Below, piece by piece: positions 36,201 to 54,300 of a stretch of 64,000 bases of DNA. The stretch spans positions 4,092,001 through 4,156,000 of the forward strand of contig CM082592.2 of the NCBI GenBank assembly GCA_040954595.2, in the 5' to 3' direction. Made by a program: the position numbers and the translations under genes. Numbering within the stretch: the stretch's first letter is position 1; each line of letters starts with the position of its first letter. The notes beneath the pieces are model-generated. The model was given only the letters and a program-made list of their open reading frames with translations, made no database searches and was not told the origin of the DNA. This stretch comes from Balanoglossus misakiensis. Its lineage: Eukaryota > Hemichordata.

Positions 36201-37389
36201 AAAAACTGACAACACCTACAGATGACTGGCATGCTGTTATTAGAATTAGCAACCTGTTATTTTCTTTTCTTTTATTAACCATCGTTTGAAAGTTTGGAAT
36301 ATGATGAAACGGACATTTATTTCTTATCAAATTCAAATACTTATCAATCTCAAACATAGTTTTGCGTCAAATAACACAAGACGCACAGTCGCCGTATTAT
36401 CATAAACACCGATTGCCTGTGTACAAATCATGTGAACTATTTTTTTCCTTCTGATTTGTATGGCTATTACTAGAAATCTACCGTCGACAATATATTATGA
36501 CATAATTTTACTGGAGAAATTCAAAGGAAAGACGTTCGGATATTTATTCCATGGTCAGACGGTTTTTTGAGAATTTGCACGTCAGCTAGCAAACAAGGAA
36601 AATTCCTATCGGCGTGTACGATGTGTACAAGCTCGATAAAGAATGTGCCATGCACTAGTTTATGATCCATTTATAAAGTGACAGACAATAAATTGTAATA
36701 TCTCCATAATAGCACGAGTCGCCACGTTACGGTTTTTGCCATAACAACAGTGGCCGTGGTATTATGTGGTTTAAACATATCTCACGTCTGGTAAAGACGA
36801 TTTGATAATTAATTTCATTGAATAAGATGTAAATCTTGAAGTTTTTACGGAACTGTATTATTCCATATATCGGCCATCGCCTTTTCAAGAAAATTTTAAA
36901 ACGGTGAACCTTATGAAGAATGTTGATCAGATTATCATGTCGCGTGTGCTACTGTTTGAGCATAAAATTACAAGCAGCTCAGTCAGGTTATCATTAAAGT
37001 ATGATATAATCATTAAACATGAAAACGCAAGCAAAAATTGCTATTTCGGGTGATTAGTCACAATTCAATAATGCAGTTGAGGTACACAAAATGCAAATAT
37101 TTAATCTTATATATTTTCTATTTTCCAGCAAATGCGCCCATTTGTTAATTACGAGTCTATTCACAACTTGCAGCCATGTGTTGTCTGCCTCGATGTGTTA
37201 GTCACGTTATGCATGCTGTGAACGGTAATACATTGACAGTAAATTGTCTATACGTACAACAGGGGCCTGAAATTGCTCCTGCCAACTGACTCAATAACAT
37301 ACAAGACAATTGGGTCTAACACGTCGGGTTCTGAAGCTTTCAGGTTACACACCTCAAACAACATTCTATCTAGCAGATTTGGAGGAACC
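30201..37389. other. Intergenic, no gene recognised
   Basis: About 7 kb of AT-rich sequence with scattered frames of up to about 125 codons (for example minus-strand 31295-31672 and 32574-32942). None has a domain, signal peptide or splice context that I can defend. It holds a poly-C run near 32481, a purine tract near 33815-33850 and one short dispersed repeat (34567-34621). Confidence 0.55.
34567..34621 (-). repeat. Short dispersed repeat with TTAA end, copy 1
   Basis: Read on the minus strand it starts ttaaaggtatacagtcacc and continues atgcaaatttaac and ttaccatgg. The same order occurs on the plus strand at 60662-60718. The TTAA at the tip suggests a MITE end; the other end was not found. 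Confidence 0.6.
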
Positions 37390-41852
<4,463 letters not shown>

Positions 41853-42340
41853 ATATGTAAAGAGACATGTGTTAATGTACGGGAAAAAGTGACATTAAGA
41901 ACAGAGTACATTATAAACGTATACTTTATTTTAACAAATGTTGTTTCAGAAAAAATATTTACGTCTGTTTATTGCAATTGCCATATCTAACAACTTCAAG
42001 TTAATAGTACGGGACGAATCAACTTGTTCCTAAAAAATAGGAACCAGTTTGTGTTCAGAATATTATTACATTCAAAAATACACTATTATAATTAAATAAG
42101 TTTCATCACTTCAATCATTTATCCACAACCAACGACAATGTCTACCCGCCTTACGACAACTGACGTTTTTGAAAAAAAGGTAAATATTTATACGCACTGG
42201 GTCGAAAACGGAACTTGATTTCTTTTCACGTTCAATCTGGCGTACTTCAATTTTTCTGGTATAATTGAGAAGTCATTCTTCATGAATATCTTCCCCTCCT
42301 CCTATTTTATATTAAACACTTTGAAAGTTAAATTGACACA
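41853..42340. other. 3' flank of the five-repeat gene
   Basis: AT-rich, probably 3' UTR. No canonical AATAAA was seen close to the stop. Confidence 0.5.
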
Positions 42341-42559
42341 TATGTGATAACACCTTGGAATCATGTGCATTGTTATTTTCTGATCCGGGAGCATAAGTGC
42401 TCCAATTCTTGTGTACGTTCAACAAATATACGAACATGTCATTTATATGTTCAAAATATATAGCGTGGTGTGAAGAAGGTGTCATTGTAACTAACATTTG
42501 CCACATGGTGAAAGATCACCCGCAAAGCTAGCCACACCATACTTTGTCAAATTCTTTCA

Positions 42560-42687
42560 TTGACACCAGAGGGCGCTTTGGACGAATGTGGGCATCTTCG
42601 ACAGATGAGGGCAGCACGATTGGTGTAAGTTCTCTGTTCCATACTGGTGTGGCCACACTTATCGTCGTTTTTTTTTTTTTTTCGTAA
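42560..42687 (+). pseudogene. Exon fragment plus terminal-exon homologue, copy A
   Basis: A short remnant resembling exon 5 of the five-repeat gene (GALDEC-like) is followed by cgacag and an 83-nt exon-like stretch at 42605-42687. In phase 1 this reads DEGSTIGVSSLFHTGVAT, a hydrophobic tail and TAA. Length, phase and the D-x-x-x-TIG start match exon 7 (41770-41852). A poly-T run has altered the tail to V-V-F-F-F-F-S. It may be a dead fragment or an alternative last exon. Confidence 0.6.
42563..42576 (+). promoter_or_regulatory. CTCF-core-like motif, duplication copy A
   Basis: acaccagagggcgc matches CCASYAGRKGGCRS except at the first base. It is the counterpart of the motif in exon 5 of the five-repeat gene. 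Confidence 0.3.
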
Positions 42688-44631
42688 TGTAAATAAGAGA
42701 ACGGGATAATTCATATCTGAGAAATAGCAACATCCCTTTGCAGGAGAGAGGAGAGGAGGGTCTGGGAAGTAGTTTTAATTACCTATAGTCTGAAAATGAA
42801 AGAGCAATATTGTCTTCTATGAGAATATGGACAGTAGACTGACCAGAGTGTAGTACTATTTTACCCATAAAATAATGTTTCCGATTCAGAATTATAAAAC
42901 CGGCTCTGTCTTTCGTGACTTGAATACAATATTCAGTTTCGGTCAATATATGGCAGCACGAGTTTTAGTTTTAGTTTCACTCGACATTGTGAGTAGATAT
43001 TCGATTAAACCATAGGTAATCATACGACAAACTAAAGCGCTTAGTGGATATTTTCTTTCGGTTCGTTTAATATGTTTTCTCGCGAGTGGGCGCGCTCTCC
43101 AACATAATCATACTCATACCAGTTTTTCTGTGCTGACGTCATTGCTAGGTTAATCGGTATTGCGGATCGCGGTTTCGAGGCGAGAAATACGACTATTTAT
43201 TACCTCAGTTTTCATGGCAGAGAAAACCATGTATCTTGAGAGGCTGCGTGTTGCAATTCAAAACCAGTGTTAAACGTACATTGGGGTCATTGTAGATGGT
43301 CATGGCATTGTGTTCGACGCAATATTACCAGAAGCTCTAAGTGGTTTGATGTATGTATTCACTCTAAATACAGTGTCAATTTACCATGCTGTTGAATCGA
43401 CATAATACATTTCTACGTGGAGGCACGCGTATACAGCTGTGCCTTACTGCTTCCCAAGTAAACAGTAGCACATCACAACCACACACACATTCAGTAATAG
43501 TCTTGCTCCACTGAAGACTGTGATACTGAAATGCGCGTTCGCGTTGCGTATAGAACGCCCAGTGGAGGCGACGATAATCACACACTCAGTTGTTTTTGCC
43601 TGGCGGCGCGTCGTACGCAGTATGATGAAAGTTCCATTCTTATCGACAGGCACAGCGACTGCCATAGAGTCCAATTCAGTAACAGAGTACAGTGTCAACA
43701 TTTAAAAAACAAGCTGAAAAACTTAGGACCATCTAACATGTATTACGAACTGAATAAGAGATTTTGTGGTCCTCGTAGAGAAGAGTAGAGTCTAATATGT
43801 TTTTCAATTCGTCCAAATAGAGTAGTTTACAGACAGTTACAACGAAATGTCACCATAAAACAAACGCGTCGTGTCATGGCAACCAACCGCAATATCAAAA
43901 GTGAGTTCGTGTATAAGGTAGTTTGCTCGCAGGCTTTGATTACCAGCAACGATTAGATTAGCGTGTGAAATTCACCACGTGGTATTAATAGCTTGGTCTC
44001 CTTTCAACATCAATGCCAGTACAGTCGTGTTACGGGTGGCAATATTTCTTTCTGTTAAGAATGACGAAGTGGTAGCTAGGTTTATTAAATCACAGCTATT
44101 TTGTACTGTCTTTTGAAAGCGTTCGTTCAAAAATATACTTGAACAGAAACGAAAGTGAAATTAAAATCTAGATGGAAAATAATGAATGACCTAAAGTTTT
44201 AAAAAAATGCTAAGAACATCACAATACAAGATAAAAACTGATTGGCGCTTACTTGGTTGCCGTAATATAGCCTAGACAGAAAATGACAAGCCTATGTTAC
44301 TATGGCCATTAATTAGTGAGGCTGTGGGATTCTCGCCATTAAACCTTCAAGTGCGCGTTTGAGTCCAATCGTAAAGGTAAATTTTCATCTAAATTGACAA
44401 CCTTGGATGAGAAAGCACGCATGACAGAAACGAAATCACGACCGCTGTCTGTGGCAACATAATTCCACTGTGAGTGAATTAGTTCAGATCGCCCTGTGGG
44501 AGGAAACGAGGAGAGATATACGCGTTCATACACGGTGGAGCTTCTATACCAGATTAGGCATAGCTTCACGCACAATATGCACCAGCGTGTTACCAGTATT
44601 TTCAAGCACATCATGATGTATGTTACTGTTA
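42688..44631. other. Body of duplication copy A
   Basis: No gene recognised. The sequence is matched at 45687-47634. A minus-strand 136-codon frame at its right end runs into the LTR and is not credible as a gene. Confidence 0.55.
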
Positions 44632-44636
44632 CGGCA

Positions 44637-45264
44637 CGCTGGCCGTTCAGTTCCGAAACAGGGCAGTGAGCAAAAATAGACTTACTGAATGGCTCGCTTT
44701 GGTGAACCAACCAGCGCAGCACGCAACAAAGACGGTCAACTATAGGCACACCACACGTTATTTCCTTGCTTATGGAAACTTTTTAATTACTACAACTAAA
44801 CATTGGTAAATATAAAAAGATTGTACACTGGGAAGAAAACACATAAAAATAAATGACTACCTTAAATGTGACCAGGTGTGGGAAATGAAAGACTAAAGTC
44901 CAAGGTTCTGTAGCGCACGACGAACGCGACCAGCACCACGGCAGTCCCAACAGCGACGTTCAGTCCCAACAACGACGTTCAGTCCGAGTAGCGTTCTGGC
45001 ACAATTCCCCGGTAGACGGCATCTGGGCGCGGTTTCCAGACCAGGGCAGCATGAAATACAGCACAGCTTCCAAGCCGGCGAGGAACAGAACAGCTCACAC
45101 GGGCAAGTCCAAATTAGTATATATACGCCGCAACACAACGTGCGGGCTTTTTATATGGGGAAAATAATGAATGCACCACACCTGGTCACGCAAATATTCA
45201 AATTACGAAAGTAAGCGAAAACACACCTGGTCACAAAACAACAGCAAACTTCTCCTACGTAACA
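44637..45264 (-). mobile_element. Solo LTR, copy A
   Basis: Plus strand TGTTACGG...CGTAACA, 628 bp, same family and orientation as 17181-17839; minus-strand TATA box near 45147-45156. gttac precedes it (44632-44636), but the other side reads gattt, so the target duplication is lost on that side, at the junction with the spacer before copy B. Confidence 0.85.
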
Positions 45265-45356
45265 GATTTCATTGCATTTATTTCCAGGTCTGTATTTGTG
45301 CTTATGCGTATCGTGGCTCTCTGTAACAACAATCTGTGTAACCATTTAGTGCCAAA
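45265..45356. other. Junction spacer between duplication copies
   Basis: 92 bp that match neither the flank of copy A nor that of copy B by eye. It marks the breakpoint of the tandem duplication at the LTR end. Confidence 0.6.
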
Positions 45357-45524
45357 TATGTGATAACACCTTGGAATCATGTGTACTGTTATTTTCTGAT
45401 CCGGGAGCTTAAGTGCTCCAATATTCTTGTGTGTGTTCAACAAATATACGAACATTTCATTTACATGTTCAAAATATGGCGACAGATCACACGCAAAGCT
45501 AGCCACCCCATACTTTGTCAAATT

Positions 45525-45686
45525 CCTTCATTGACACCAGAGGGCGCTTTGGACGAATGCGGGAATTTTGCGCCCCATCCTCTTCTGACGATGTTTCCGA
45601 CAGATGCGAGCAGCACGATTGGTGAAAGTTCTCTGTTCCATACTGGTGTGGCCACACTTATCGCCTTTTTTGTTTTCGCAATGTAA
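45525..45686 (+). pseudogene. Exon fragment plus intact terminal-exon homologue, copy B
   Basis: An open frame reads TPEGALDECGNF, which resembles the SPLDGALDECVHY segment of exon 5 of the five-repeat gene, and continues to tttccgacag. The following 83 nt (45604-45686) in phase 1 read DASSTIGESSLFHTGVAT, then a hydrophobic LIAFFVFAM and TAA. This exon has the same length and phase as exon 7 and a fair pyrimidine-rich acceptor, so it could serve as an alternative last exon of the five-repeat gene or be the tail of a lost paralogue. Confidence 0.6.
45534..45547 (+). promoter_or_regulatory. CTCF-core-like motif, duplication copy B
   Basis: acaccagagggcgc again, identical to copy A, one mismatch from the consensus core. 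Confidence 0.3.
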
Positions 45687-47634
45687 ATAAGAGAACGGGA
45701 TAATTCATATCTGAGAAATAGCAACATCCCTTTACAGGAGAGAGGAGAAGAGGGGCTGAGAAGTAGTTTTAATTACCTATAGTCTGCAAATGAAAGAGCA
45801 ATATTGTCTTTTATGAGCATATGGACAGTAGACTGATCAGAGCGTAGTACTATTTTACCCATAAAATGTTGTTTCAGGTTCAGAATTGTAGAACCAGCTC
45901 TGTCTTTCGTGACTTGAATACAATATTCAGTTTCGGCCAACATATGACAGCACGAGTTTTATTTTAAGTTTCACTCGACATTGTGAGTAGATATTCAATT
46001 AAACCATAGGTAATCATACGACAAACTAAAGTGCTTGGTGGATATTTTCTTTCGGTCCGTTTAATATGTTTTCTCGCGTGTGGGGGCGCGCTCTGCAACA
46101 TAAACCTACTCAGTTGTGGACCAGTTTTTGTGTGCTGACGTCATTGCTAGGTTAATCGGTATTGCGGATCGCGGGTTCGAGGCGAGAAACACGACTATTT
46201 ACTACCTCAGTTTTCATGGCAGAGAAAACCATGTATCTTCAGAGCCTGCGTGTTGCAATTCGAAACCAGTGTTAAACGTACATTGTAGATGGTCATGGCA
46301 TTGTGTTCGTCACAATATTACCAGAAGCTCTAAGTGGTTTGATGTATGTACTCACTCTAATACAGTGTCAATTTACCATGCTGTTGAATCGACATAATAC
46401 ATTTCTACGTGTAGGCACGCGTATACAGCTGTGCCTTACTGCCTCCCAAGTAAACAGTGGCACATCACAACCACACACAGATTCAGTAATAGTCTTGCTC
46501 CACTGAAGACTGTGATACTGAAATGCGCGTCCGCGTTGCGTATACAACGTCCAATGGACGCGACGCTAATCACACTGCAGTCGCTCTGCCTGGCGGGGGC
46601 GTCGTGCGCAGTATGATGAAAGTTCCATTCTTATCGACAGGCACAGCGACTGCCATATAAAGTATAATTCAGTAACAGAGTACAGTGTCAACATTAAAAA
46701 AATAAGCTGATAAACATTGGACCATCTAGCATGTATTACGAACTGAATAGGAGATTTTTGTGGTCGTCGATAGGGTAGGGCCTAATATGTTTTTCAATTC
46801 GTTCAAATCGAGCAGTTTAAAGGCAGTTACAACGAAATGTCACCATAAAACAAACGCGTCGTGTCATGGCAACCAACCGCAATATCAAAACTGAGTACGT
46901 GTATAAGGGTTTGCTCGCAGGCTTTGATTACCAGCAACGATTAGATTAGCGTGTGAAATTCACCACGTGGTATTAATAGCTTGGTCTCCTTTCAACATCA
47001 ATGCCAGTACAGTCGTGTTACGGGTAGCAATATTTATTTCTGTTAAGAATGACGAAGTGGTAGCTAGGTTTATTAAATCACAGCTATTCTATGCTGTCTT
47101 TTGAAAGCGTTCGTTCAAAAATATACTTTAACAGAAACGAAAGTGAAATTAAAATCTAGATGGGAAAATAATGAATGACCTAAAGTTTAAAAAAAGAAAG
47201 GTACGAACATCACAAAAACAAGATAGAAACTGATTGGCACCTTCTTGGTTGCCGTAATATAGCCTAGTCAGAATATGACAAGCCTATATTCAGACAACAT
47301 TAACATAAACTACTATGGCCATTAATTAGTGAGGCTGTTGGATTCGCTCCATTACACCTTCAAGTGCCCGTTTAAGACCAATCGTAAAGGTAAATTTTCA
47401 TCTAAATTGACAACCTTGGATGAGAAAGCACGCATGACAGAAACGAAATCACGACCGCTGTCTGTGGCAACATAATTCCAATGTGAGTGAATTAGTTCAG
47501 ATCGCCCTGTGGGAGGAAACGAGGAGAGATATACGCGTTCATACACGGTGGAGCTTCTATACCAGATTAGGCATAGCTTCACGCACAATATGAACCAGCG
47601 TGTTACCAGTATTTTCAAGCACATCATGATGTAT
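45687..47634. other. Body of duplication copy B
   Basis: Counterpart of 42688-44631 with the same lack of recognisable genes. Confidence 0.55.
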
Positions 47635-47639
47635 GTTAC

Positions 47640-48312
47640 TGTTACGGCACGCTGGTTCAGTTCCGAAACAGGGCAGTGAGCAAATAGACTTACTGAATGG
47701 CTCGCTTTGGTGAACCAACCAGCGCAGCACGCAACAAAGACGGTCAACAATAGGCACACCACACGTTATTTCCTTGCTTATGGAAACTTTTAATTACTAC
47801 AACTAAATATTGGTAAATATAAAAAGATTGTACACTGGGAAGAAAACATACAAAAATAAATGACTACCTTAAATGTGACCAGGTGTGGGAAATGAAAGAC
47901 TAAAGTCCAAGGTTCTGTAGCGCACGACGAACGCGACCAGCACCACGGCAGTCCCAACAGCGACGTTCAGTCCCAACAACGACGTTCAGTCCGAGTAGCG
48001 TTCTGGCACAATTCCCCGGTAGACGGCACAGCTTTCAGACGAATTCCCCAAGAGGTAGCACGACTTCTGGGCGCGGTTTCCAGACCAGTGTATCAGGAAA
48101 TAAGGCACAGCTCCCAAGCCGGCGAGGAACAGAACAGCTCACACGGGCAAGTCCAAATTAGTAGCTACATGTACGCCGCATCACAACGTGCGGGCTTTTT
48201 ATATGGGGAAAATAATGAATGCACCACACCTGGTCACGCAAATATTCAAATTACGAAAGTAAGCGAAAACACACCTGGTCACAAAACAATAGAAAACTTC
48301 TCCTACGTAACA
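47640..48312 (-). mobile_element. Solo LTR with 5-bp target duplication, copy B
   Basis: 673 bp, plus strand TGTTACGG...CGTAACA, flanked by gttac at 47635-47639 and 48313-48317. The perfect 5-bp duplication proves the ends and shows recombination to a solo LTR. Minus-strand TATA box near 48194-48204; two cacctggtcac motifs lie beyond it in U3. Confidence 0.92.
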
Positions 48313-48317
48313 GTTAC

Positions 48318-51300
48318 TAAATTTATCAATTCCCAATTTTTTGTTGTAATCGTGGATATTTGAATTGAGAGGTCATTACTTCAGGTGACGTGTCAAAGTG
48401 AAACGTCATCATAAAGTTACAATCAAAAGCAAAATATTCGCAGCGCCGCTTCACCCAAAAATCAACTCACACACGTCCTCCCAGGGACTTGGGAGGTTAC
48501 CCCGTCGTCGTAAACCAACGACCTCTTAACGGCAGTGACTCTGGCTCGCGAGCATGGTTGCCCCGGGAAACCACTATGAAAGCACTATGTTGTGTCATGG
48601 AAGGCTGGTTTCATCAGTGAAATATAATTTTCGTTCATAAATGAATTGTTATGCGGGCGAACATCCCTTAGGATGCGATATTACTGGGAAAAAATAATCA
48701 ATACTAACATAAAAGTTACATTCATATTCGACAGAAAATTGGCAGATGGAATATAAAAAACTTTCAAAAGACACCCACGTTTTGTAAGAACACCGGTGGT
48801 GGGCAATGGTCTACTCAATTATTTGCACACAGCGAAAACATTGGCAACCAAAGTTAATTGGCTACCCAGGGAAACAGGTGTCCCATATGCGCATGCTCTG
48901 GTAGGGAGAACAGTTCCAAGAAGACATGTTGTATACCACGCCCGGCCTGCCGTATACTCCAGAGTGGTTTTCTTAGACATCGGGTTAAAGGTTGAAAAAC
49001 GCTCTTAGGTAAGTTGATAACAGTACCAGGAACGAGCTCTTGCGGGCCAGTTTCGGGCCTTTTTCGCACAATGCACAAGACCACGTGGCACTACAAATGA
49101 GTTTAACATATTGTTTTCTTCAAAACAATAAGGTCACATGTTTGCTCCACGATATTTTCAAGATCACGTTTAGATTTGGAAAATATGGCACAATTCAAGA
49201 CTATTCGACTATAAATCCGACTTTCAAACAATTTATGAGAACATTCCATGTTGGAAAGTATCCTTCATTCCGACCTACACTTTCATAGCGCTTGTTTTCA
49301 CATATGCTAAAATGATTCACAATCGATCGTCGTCTGAACTGACCCTAAACCTATTGCGATCTTATACGCACAGTATATGACACCCCCCCCCCCGCATCTT
49401 AATAACAACTCACATGTTTACTTCATATCTGTCAATCAACCGGAGGTAAAAACATATTCAAACAATGTTAAATGAAGTGTTTACACCATATTCCTCAATA
49501 TCTTCTTGAAGATCAGACGACTGCAAGATGTATCACGGGAATAACCCCATTGAAATTCCAGAGTGATTTAACAACAAGGCAATTACACCTAGCACATTTT
49601 TGTTAAGATTAATTAATTAAGCCATAGACAGCGTCGCTCTACTGGCTATGATTATACTAAAAATACTGCCAATGATTAACCTAAAAATAAAAATAAAATA
49701 GACGATGATTATTACGCGAAACATAAAGCTTTCGTTCGCCCATGTACGTTTTAAGTGCTGATCTATAGTAATGTTTTGTTACATTGTAATACGTGATTAT
49801 GTTATAAGCTCCTGATGTAGAGTTGCTCTTTTAAATGTTCGTGCTTATTTCAACTGCAACACATGTTCTGAATGTAATACTAGTTTGTGTGCTTTACATA
49901 CTACGCTTAAACATGGCGGATGTGGCGAAGGCAGGCTCACTCTTTTCGAAACATCTGATACCACCTCTCGTTCGTAGAAAACCCAAGTATCTTTCTTTAA
50001 TGGCTATAGTCCATGTTTGTTGGTTGGTTGCTTGATTTGGTTGGTTGGTTTGCGTAGTGCGCATGCCGGTTACTTGATCTCATATACATAATATTATGAC
50101 ATCGAAATTCAAAAGGAAATTTTTCGAATGCCCCTCTACGTCAAACGCTCAACCCGCACGGTCAAAACACGAAGCAAGTGAAGCCTGTCATATATTTAGA
50201 TATAAAATAAATACTTACTACATGTCATTGCCTACTCAACATTAGTGGAAATTTGATTTTGAAAATTCCCTTTATTAATACACACACTTTAAGCCGTCTA
50301 CGCGTGGTTGCCCTTTGTCATGGTAACGCGACAAACAAGTAAATTTAATACGGATGAGTTAGCCTCTGACCATTAAGTTTCTTTGAGTTGTTAAGTTTCT
50401 TTGTAGTCGCTTTAATAGCTTAGCTTATCTATTGATGCGTTACAAAAAACTCATTAGAGCAGGCTTCGATTCTGGTCGGCCTTTGCGATCAACTGTACAA
50501 AGTATATTAAGTGGCAGTTTATCGACAAGCATATCCCATATACTATCTCTCTATATTACTTTCGCCTCGAATAACTTTCGTTGCAACTAACGAGAAAAAC
50601 AAGACATGCGTCAATGCCCGGGTTTATATTTTTTTGGTGACTTTTCTTTCCAAAAGCAGATCTAGAGTTACAATGTATTTTTACACCCTCGATGGCGGCC
50701 TTATTATAAAGTATTAAATTATACAATATCGCCTGATTGGGTTTTACCTTCGTCGAAAATACGCTTTATTGAAAGTGTAAATAATAAATTGCTTGTCATG
50801 CATGCTTATTGCCTTGAAAGAGATACAGATAGATCTGGATTATGTTTATGATGGAGAGACCTTGGTTGTATAACACATCTTGTATGAAGTTAAAATCCGG
50901 TGTAAAATTACATTCCGAGATCTTGCCCATCAGGCTAGCTCGCGTGATCATACATGGAGTTACTGATGTCTTTTTGAGTGTGCATGTCTGTATATATGTA
51001 CTACCGAGATAGCAAGAACGACTGAACGGCTCAGTACAACAAATTTTGCTTGCAAGAATATTTCTAAAGGCCAATAATTGCGTAGATCAAGGTGGGTGTG
51101 TCTTGCGTTATTAATGATTTTTGTGACGTGAACGCACACTAATAGCCACTATCAATTTCCACCCTACCGTTTGCATGCAGTGTTTAAAACAAACAGTTAT
51201 TCAATACATAAAATGGCCTATATCTACAATTTTGTGATTACCCGTGGATCAAATGGCATGTATTCAATATTTTATCGGGTATTGTTTGATTATAGTAGAA

Positions 51301-54300
51301 ATGTGTTTTTCTTTGTATTATTTCACCCGAAATGACAATGATAAATGGAAAAGAATGATCAGTGGGCTTAGGTACAGATATACATGTAGACCGTGTCTTG
51401 TACGATATAGTAAATAGAGGTAAAGGTGACTTGCCTGCTCTGGCAGAACATTTGGGGTAAAAAGATATATATTTTATTAATTAAACAATAAATGATAAAA
51501 TGTCAAACAACATGCCACCTGATCCCCGTAATAAAACTCGATCGCAAAAACTTCGAAGGCGAAACGTTTGCGTTTTCGAGGTGGGTGAAGGAAAACCAAT
51601 TTTGTTGGTTGTGTTGCAATAATGTACACGTCTCTACATTCGGTTATAATTCAAAAGTTCACAAACGTTTGGGCACAAAAACTTTGATATTTATGTCCGG
51701 TTGCCCCCGAAGACGAGTTTCAACTTATAATTGTATGTCCACGTGCACGACGAAATGAGAAATCGATTATACACTGCCAACCACTGGCGCAAATCAGGAT
51801 ATTAGAATGATTGGTGAATAGAACCCCTGTTGTTACTGGGAACTGTGCAAAATATTTGTATCGTGCTTTTGAATAAACGGCGTCGTTTCCACGTGAGCTT
51901 GAATAGCGAGAACTGTGTACTATTCTATTGGCTTTACTTCTGTAAGGAGAAGTTGTAGTGGATTTTTAATTTTATCGATGTATGACAAGTTTTAAACACC
52001 AACTTATACTAAGTGCTTACTGAATACTTAGTAATAAACAATGTAAACTAGCGACTTATAAAATTCCTTGTATTCAGGTTAATTTTCTAATGAGCAATTA
52101 TCCAGTAGGTCACAAGTTGTCCATGTGCATTTTCATGTCGGGTATACCGTTACTCCGAAAGACAATAGGAAAGCGTGATTTACACGCATGTTATTTTCTG
52201 TACAATCTGTTAGCAGACTAGTATGGCCGCGAAGCAGCCATTTTGAGTGTGTCCATGCTAGGTTTCCATGGTATCGTGGAACGTATGCATTGTACAAGGA
52301 CATGAATAGATAATTAAAACTCGACAACTACACACTTACAAGTACTTCATATGCGATACTAGGATGAACGTGTCTTTTTTTCTCTGCTATTCCCACAACA
52401 ATACTTAATGACGTGTCTGTATAATCACTGAAGCCAGGGCAAATCACCGACGTACAATGTACCAGCAAACTTTGTGCAATTTAATCATGTCAGAAACTCC
52501 TCAAATTCACCCTACCGATCAAATCTCAACCCGGAACCAGATTTTGTTTCACGGGGAGGGGGATTTCGTTTCTTCAAACCTGGCCTCCAAGAGAACCCCT
52601 AACAATTTATTTAACCCGCCCTGGATTCGTTGTGAATACAGCCTTCCCGACATCATAGCGCATGCGATATCCAAGTCAAAAATGCAAATTTTGATTGAAA
52701 TTGGTGTACACGACATACAACCAGAAACAAGTATTATGCGCGCTACTTTACTGACACAAACATATCTCCATTTTTTTCTGTTTGGTTGAAATCTGTGACA
52801 GAGAGAAATATAAATCCCATGTCTGTGACTTAATACGGTCTTCTACAATTCCAAATTGATCAAAGATGAGTAATTTTAATATATAATCCGGCGATCTGTG
52901 ATAAATACACGCCATTGCAACAAAAATGAATTCATCGATTAATAGGGCACGTCATCATGAATGAGCACATAATACCATATTGTGACAAACATATGTGCAG
53001 CATTATATGATTGTTGTGAAAAGTTTCAGGCAATTGATGTATATATATAAAATGTTTACTCTACATACATCCCTTCAAATTCAGTCGTGTCATGTCGGCC
53101 CACGGGTTTTCTACTTTCCCCGCAGTTGGTGTAATTGAAGTGTCTGTCATATGACAACGGCATCCGAGCGGTATATACTGTTGCGCCGATCGATTTCAGC
53201 TTCTGCGCTCAATTCTGCGTGACGCGTCATTCAACCAAACGATGCAAACTGCTTTAGTCGTGAAATTCCGATTTTGGTGATGAAAAAGAAAACAGTTACG
53301 GCGCGCGGGCTGCCGACTTGATTGATGCGTTTGAATAACTCAGCTTCCTCCATTTTCTATTTCATATGAAAATAGTAATCGCTCTTTTATCACGTTGATG
53401 TGGTCACGGCATAAACAAACCCATCATGTCGAGAAGAGGGCCGTCTCGGTATTTACACACTGTTAGCCGCAGTGTGACGTGACACCGATTTTGGGCTCTG
53501 TGAAGAGTCGACCGTCTCTTTCAGTGACGAACTACGCCGTCCGCCAGCGTCATCAAAAGAGCACGGTCGCCTAAATATTTTGATATCGTATTTTAGCGCC
53601 ATTTCAAACGGCGCTATTGTTTGCCGACTGATTAAATCTTCCTTCACACACATTCACCTTTGATGCCCATTCAACATAAAATTCATTCCGCGAGGGAAAT
53701 GCTTCTTTGTCACGTTTTCTTTCCTGTTATCTATCCCACACTCGGGTCCATCAGCTGCAAGTGTTTAACCCGGGGAGCTGCCAGATTGGCCGCCTGTTAT
53801 ATTTCTTGCAATATCTGCTAATTTTTGCTGCCTACAATTATGATTATCAAAAATAACTGACACGCTGCGCTTGAGGGAAAGTGCAATTATGTAGCACTGG
53901 AGAATCTACGCTCTAGTTCACGTGCCTAATGGCGTCGGCATATCACCTAACAGGGCCCCCCTTTTCAGCATTCAAATATCCGTGGAAACACGTCGAACGT
54001 AATCTTGTAAGGTCACGGCTTTGTTATTCAAATAACACGACGTTTTAGAATTCAAGAGAAGCGGCCACTTTTGTTGTCGAATTACGGCGATGAAACAGGC
54101 TGGAAAGGGTGCAACGCCTTATTACAAATTGCCTCCGCCAGGGGGAGTCCAGGCCGGTGATATCATTCTTAATCTACAAAAATCACGGTGCACCTTTTTT
54201 CGCGAACAAATATTTGGGCATCGGAACTTGGTGGGCGCAGCTCCCGGAAAGTTGTGGCATATTCAGCCGCCCGCCTAAGCAATCGTGATTTTAATACCGA

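Larger units (their letters stand above)
42341..45264 (+). repeat. Tandem duplication, copy A (about 2.9 kb)
   Basis: Starting at tatgtgataacacc (42341), the sequence matches copy B, which starts at 45357 (offset 3016 bp), almost throughout, with small indels. It holds a terminal-exon homologue near its start and a solo LTR at its end. Copy A has its own deletions: about 27 bp before the terminal exon and about 45 bp in the LTR. Confidence 0.92.
45357..48312 (+). repeat. Tandem duplication, copy B (about 3.0 kb)
   Basis: Matches copy A from tatgtgataacacc through the solo LTR. Several segments missing in A are intact here, so B is closer to the ancestral state. Confidence 0.92.

Noticed and set aside
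44339-44749. 136-codon minus-strand frame, repeated at 47352-47762
   Set aside because: It runs across the LTR boundary into flanking DNA and persists in both copies only because the duplication is recent. No domain recognised.
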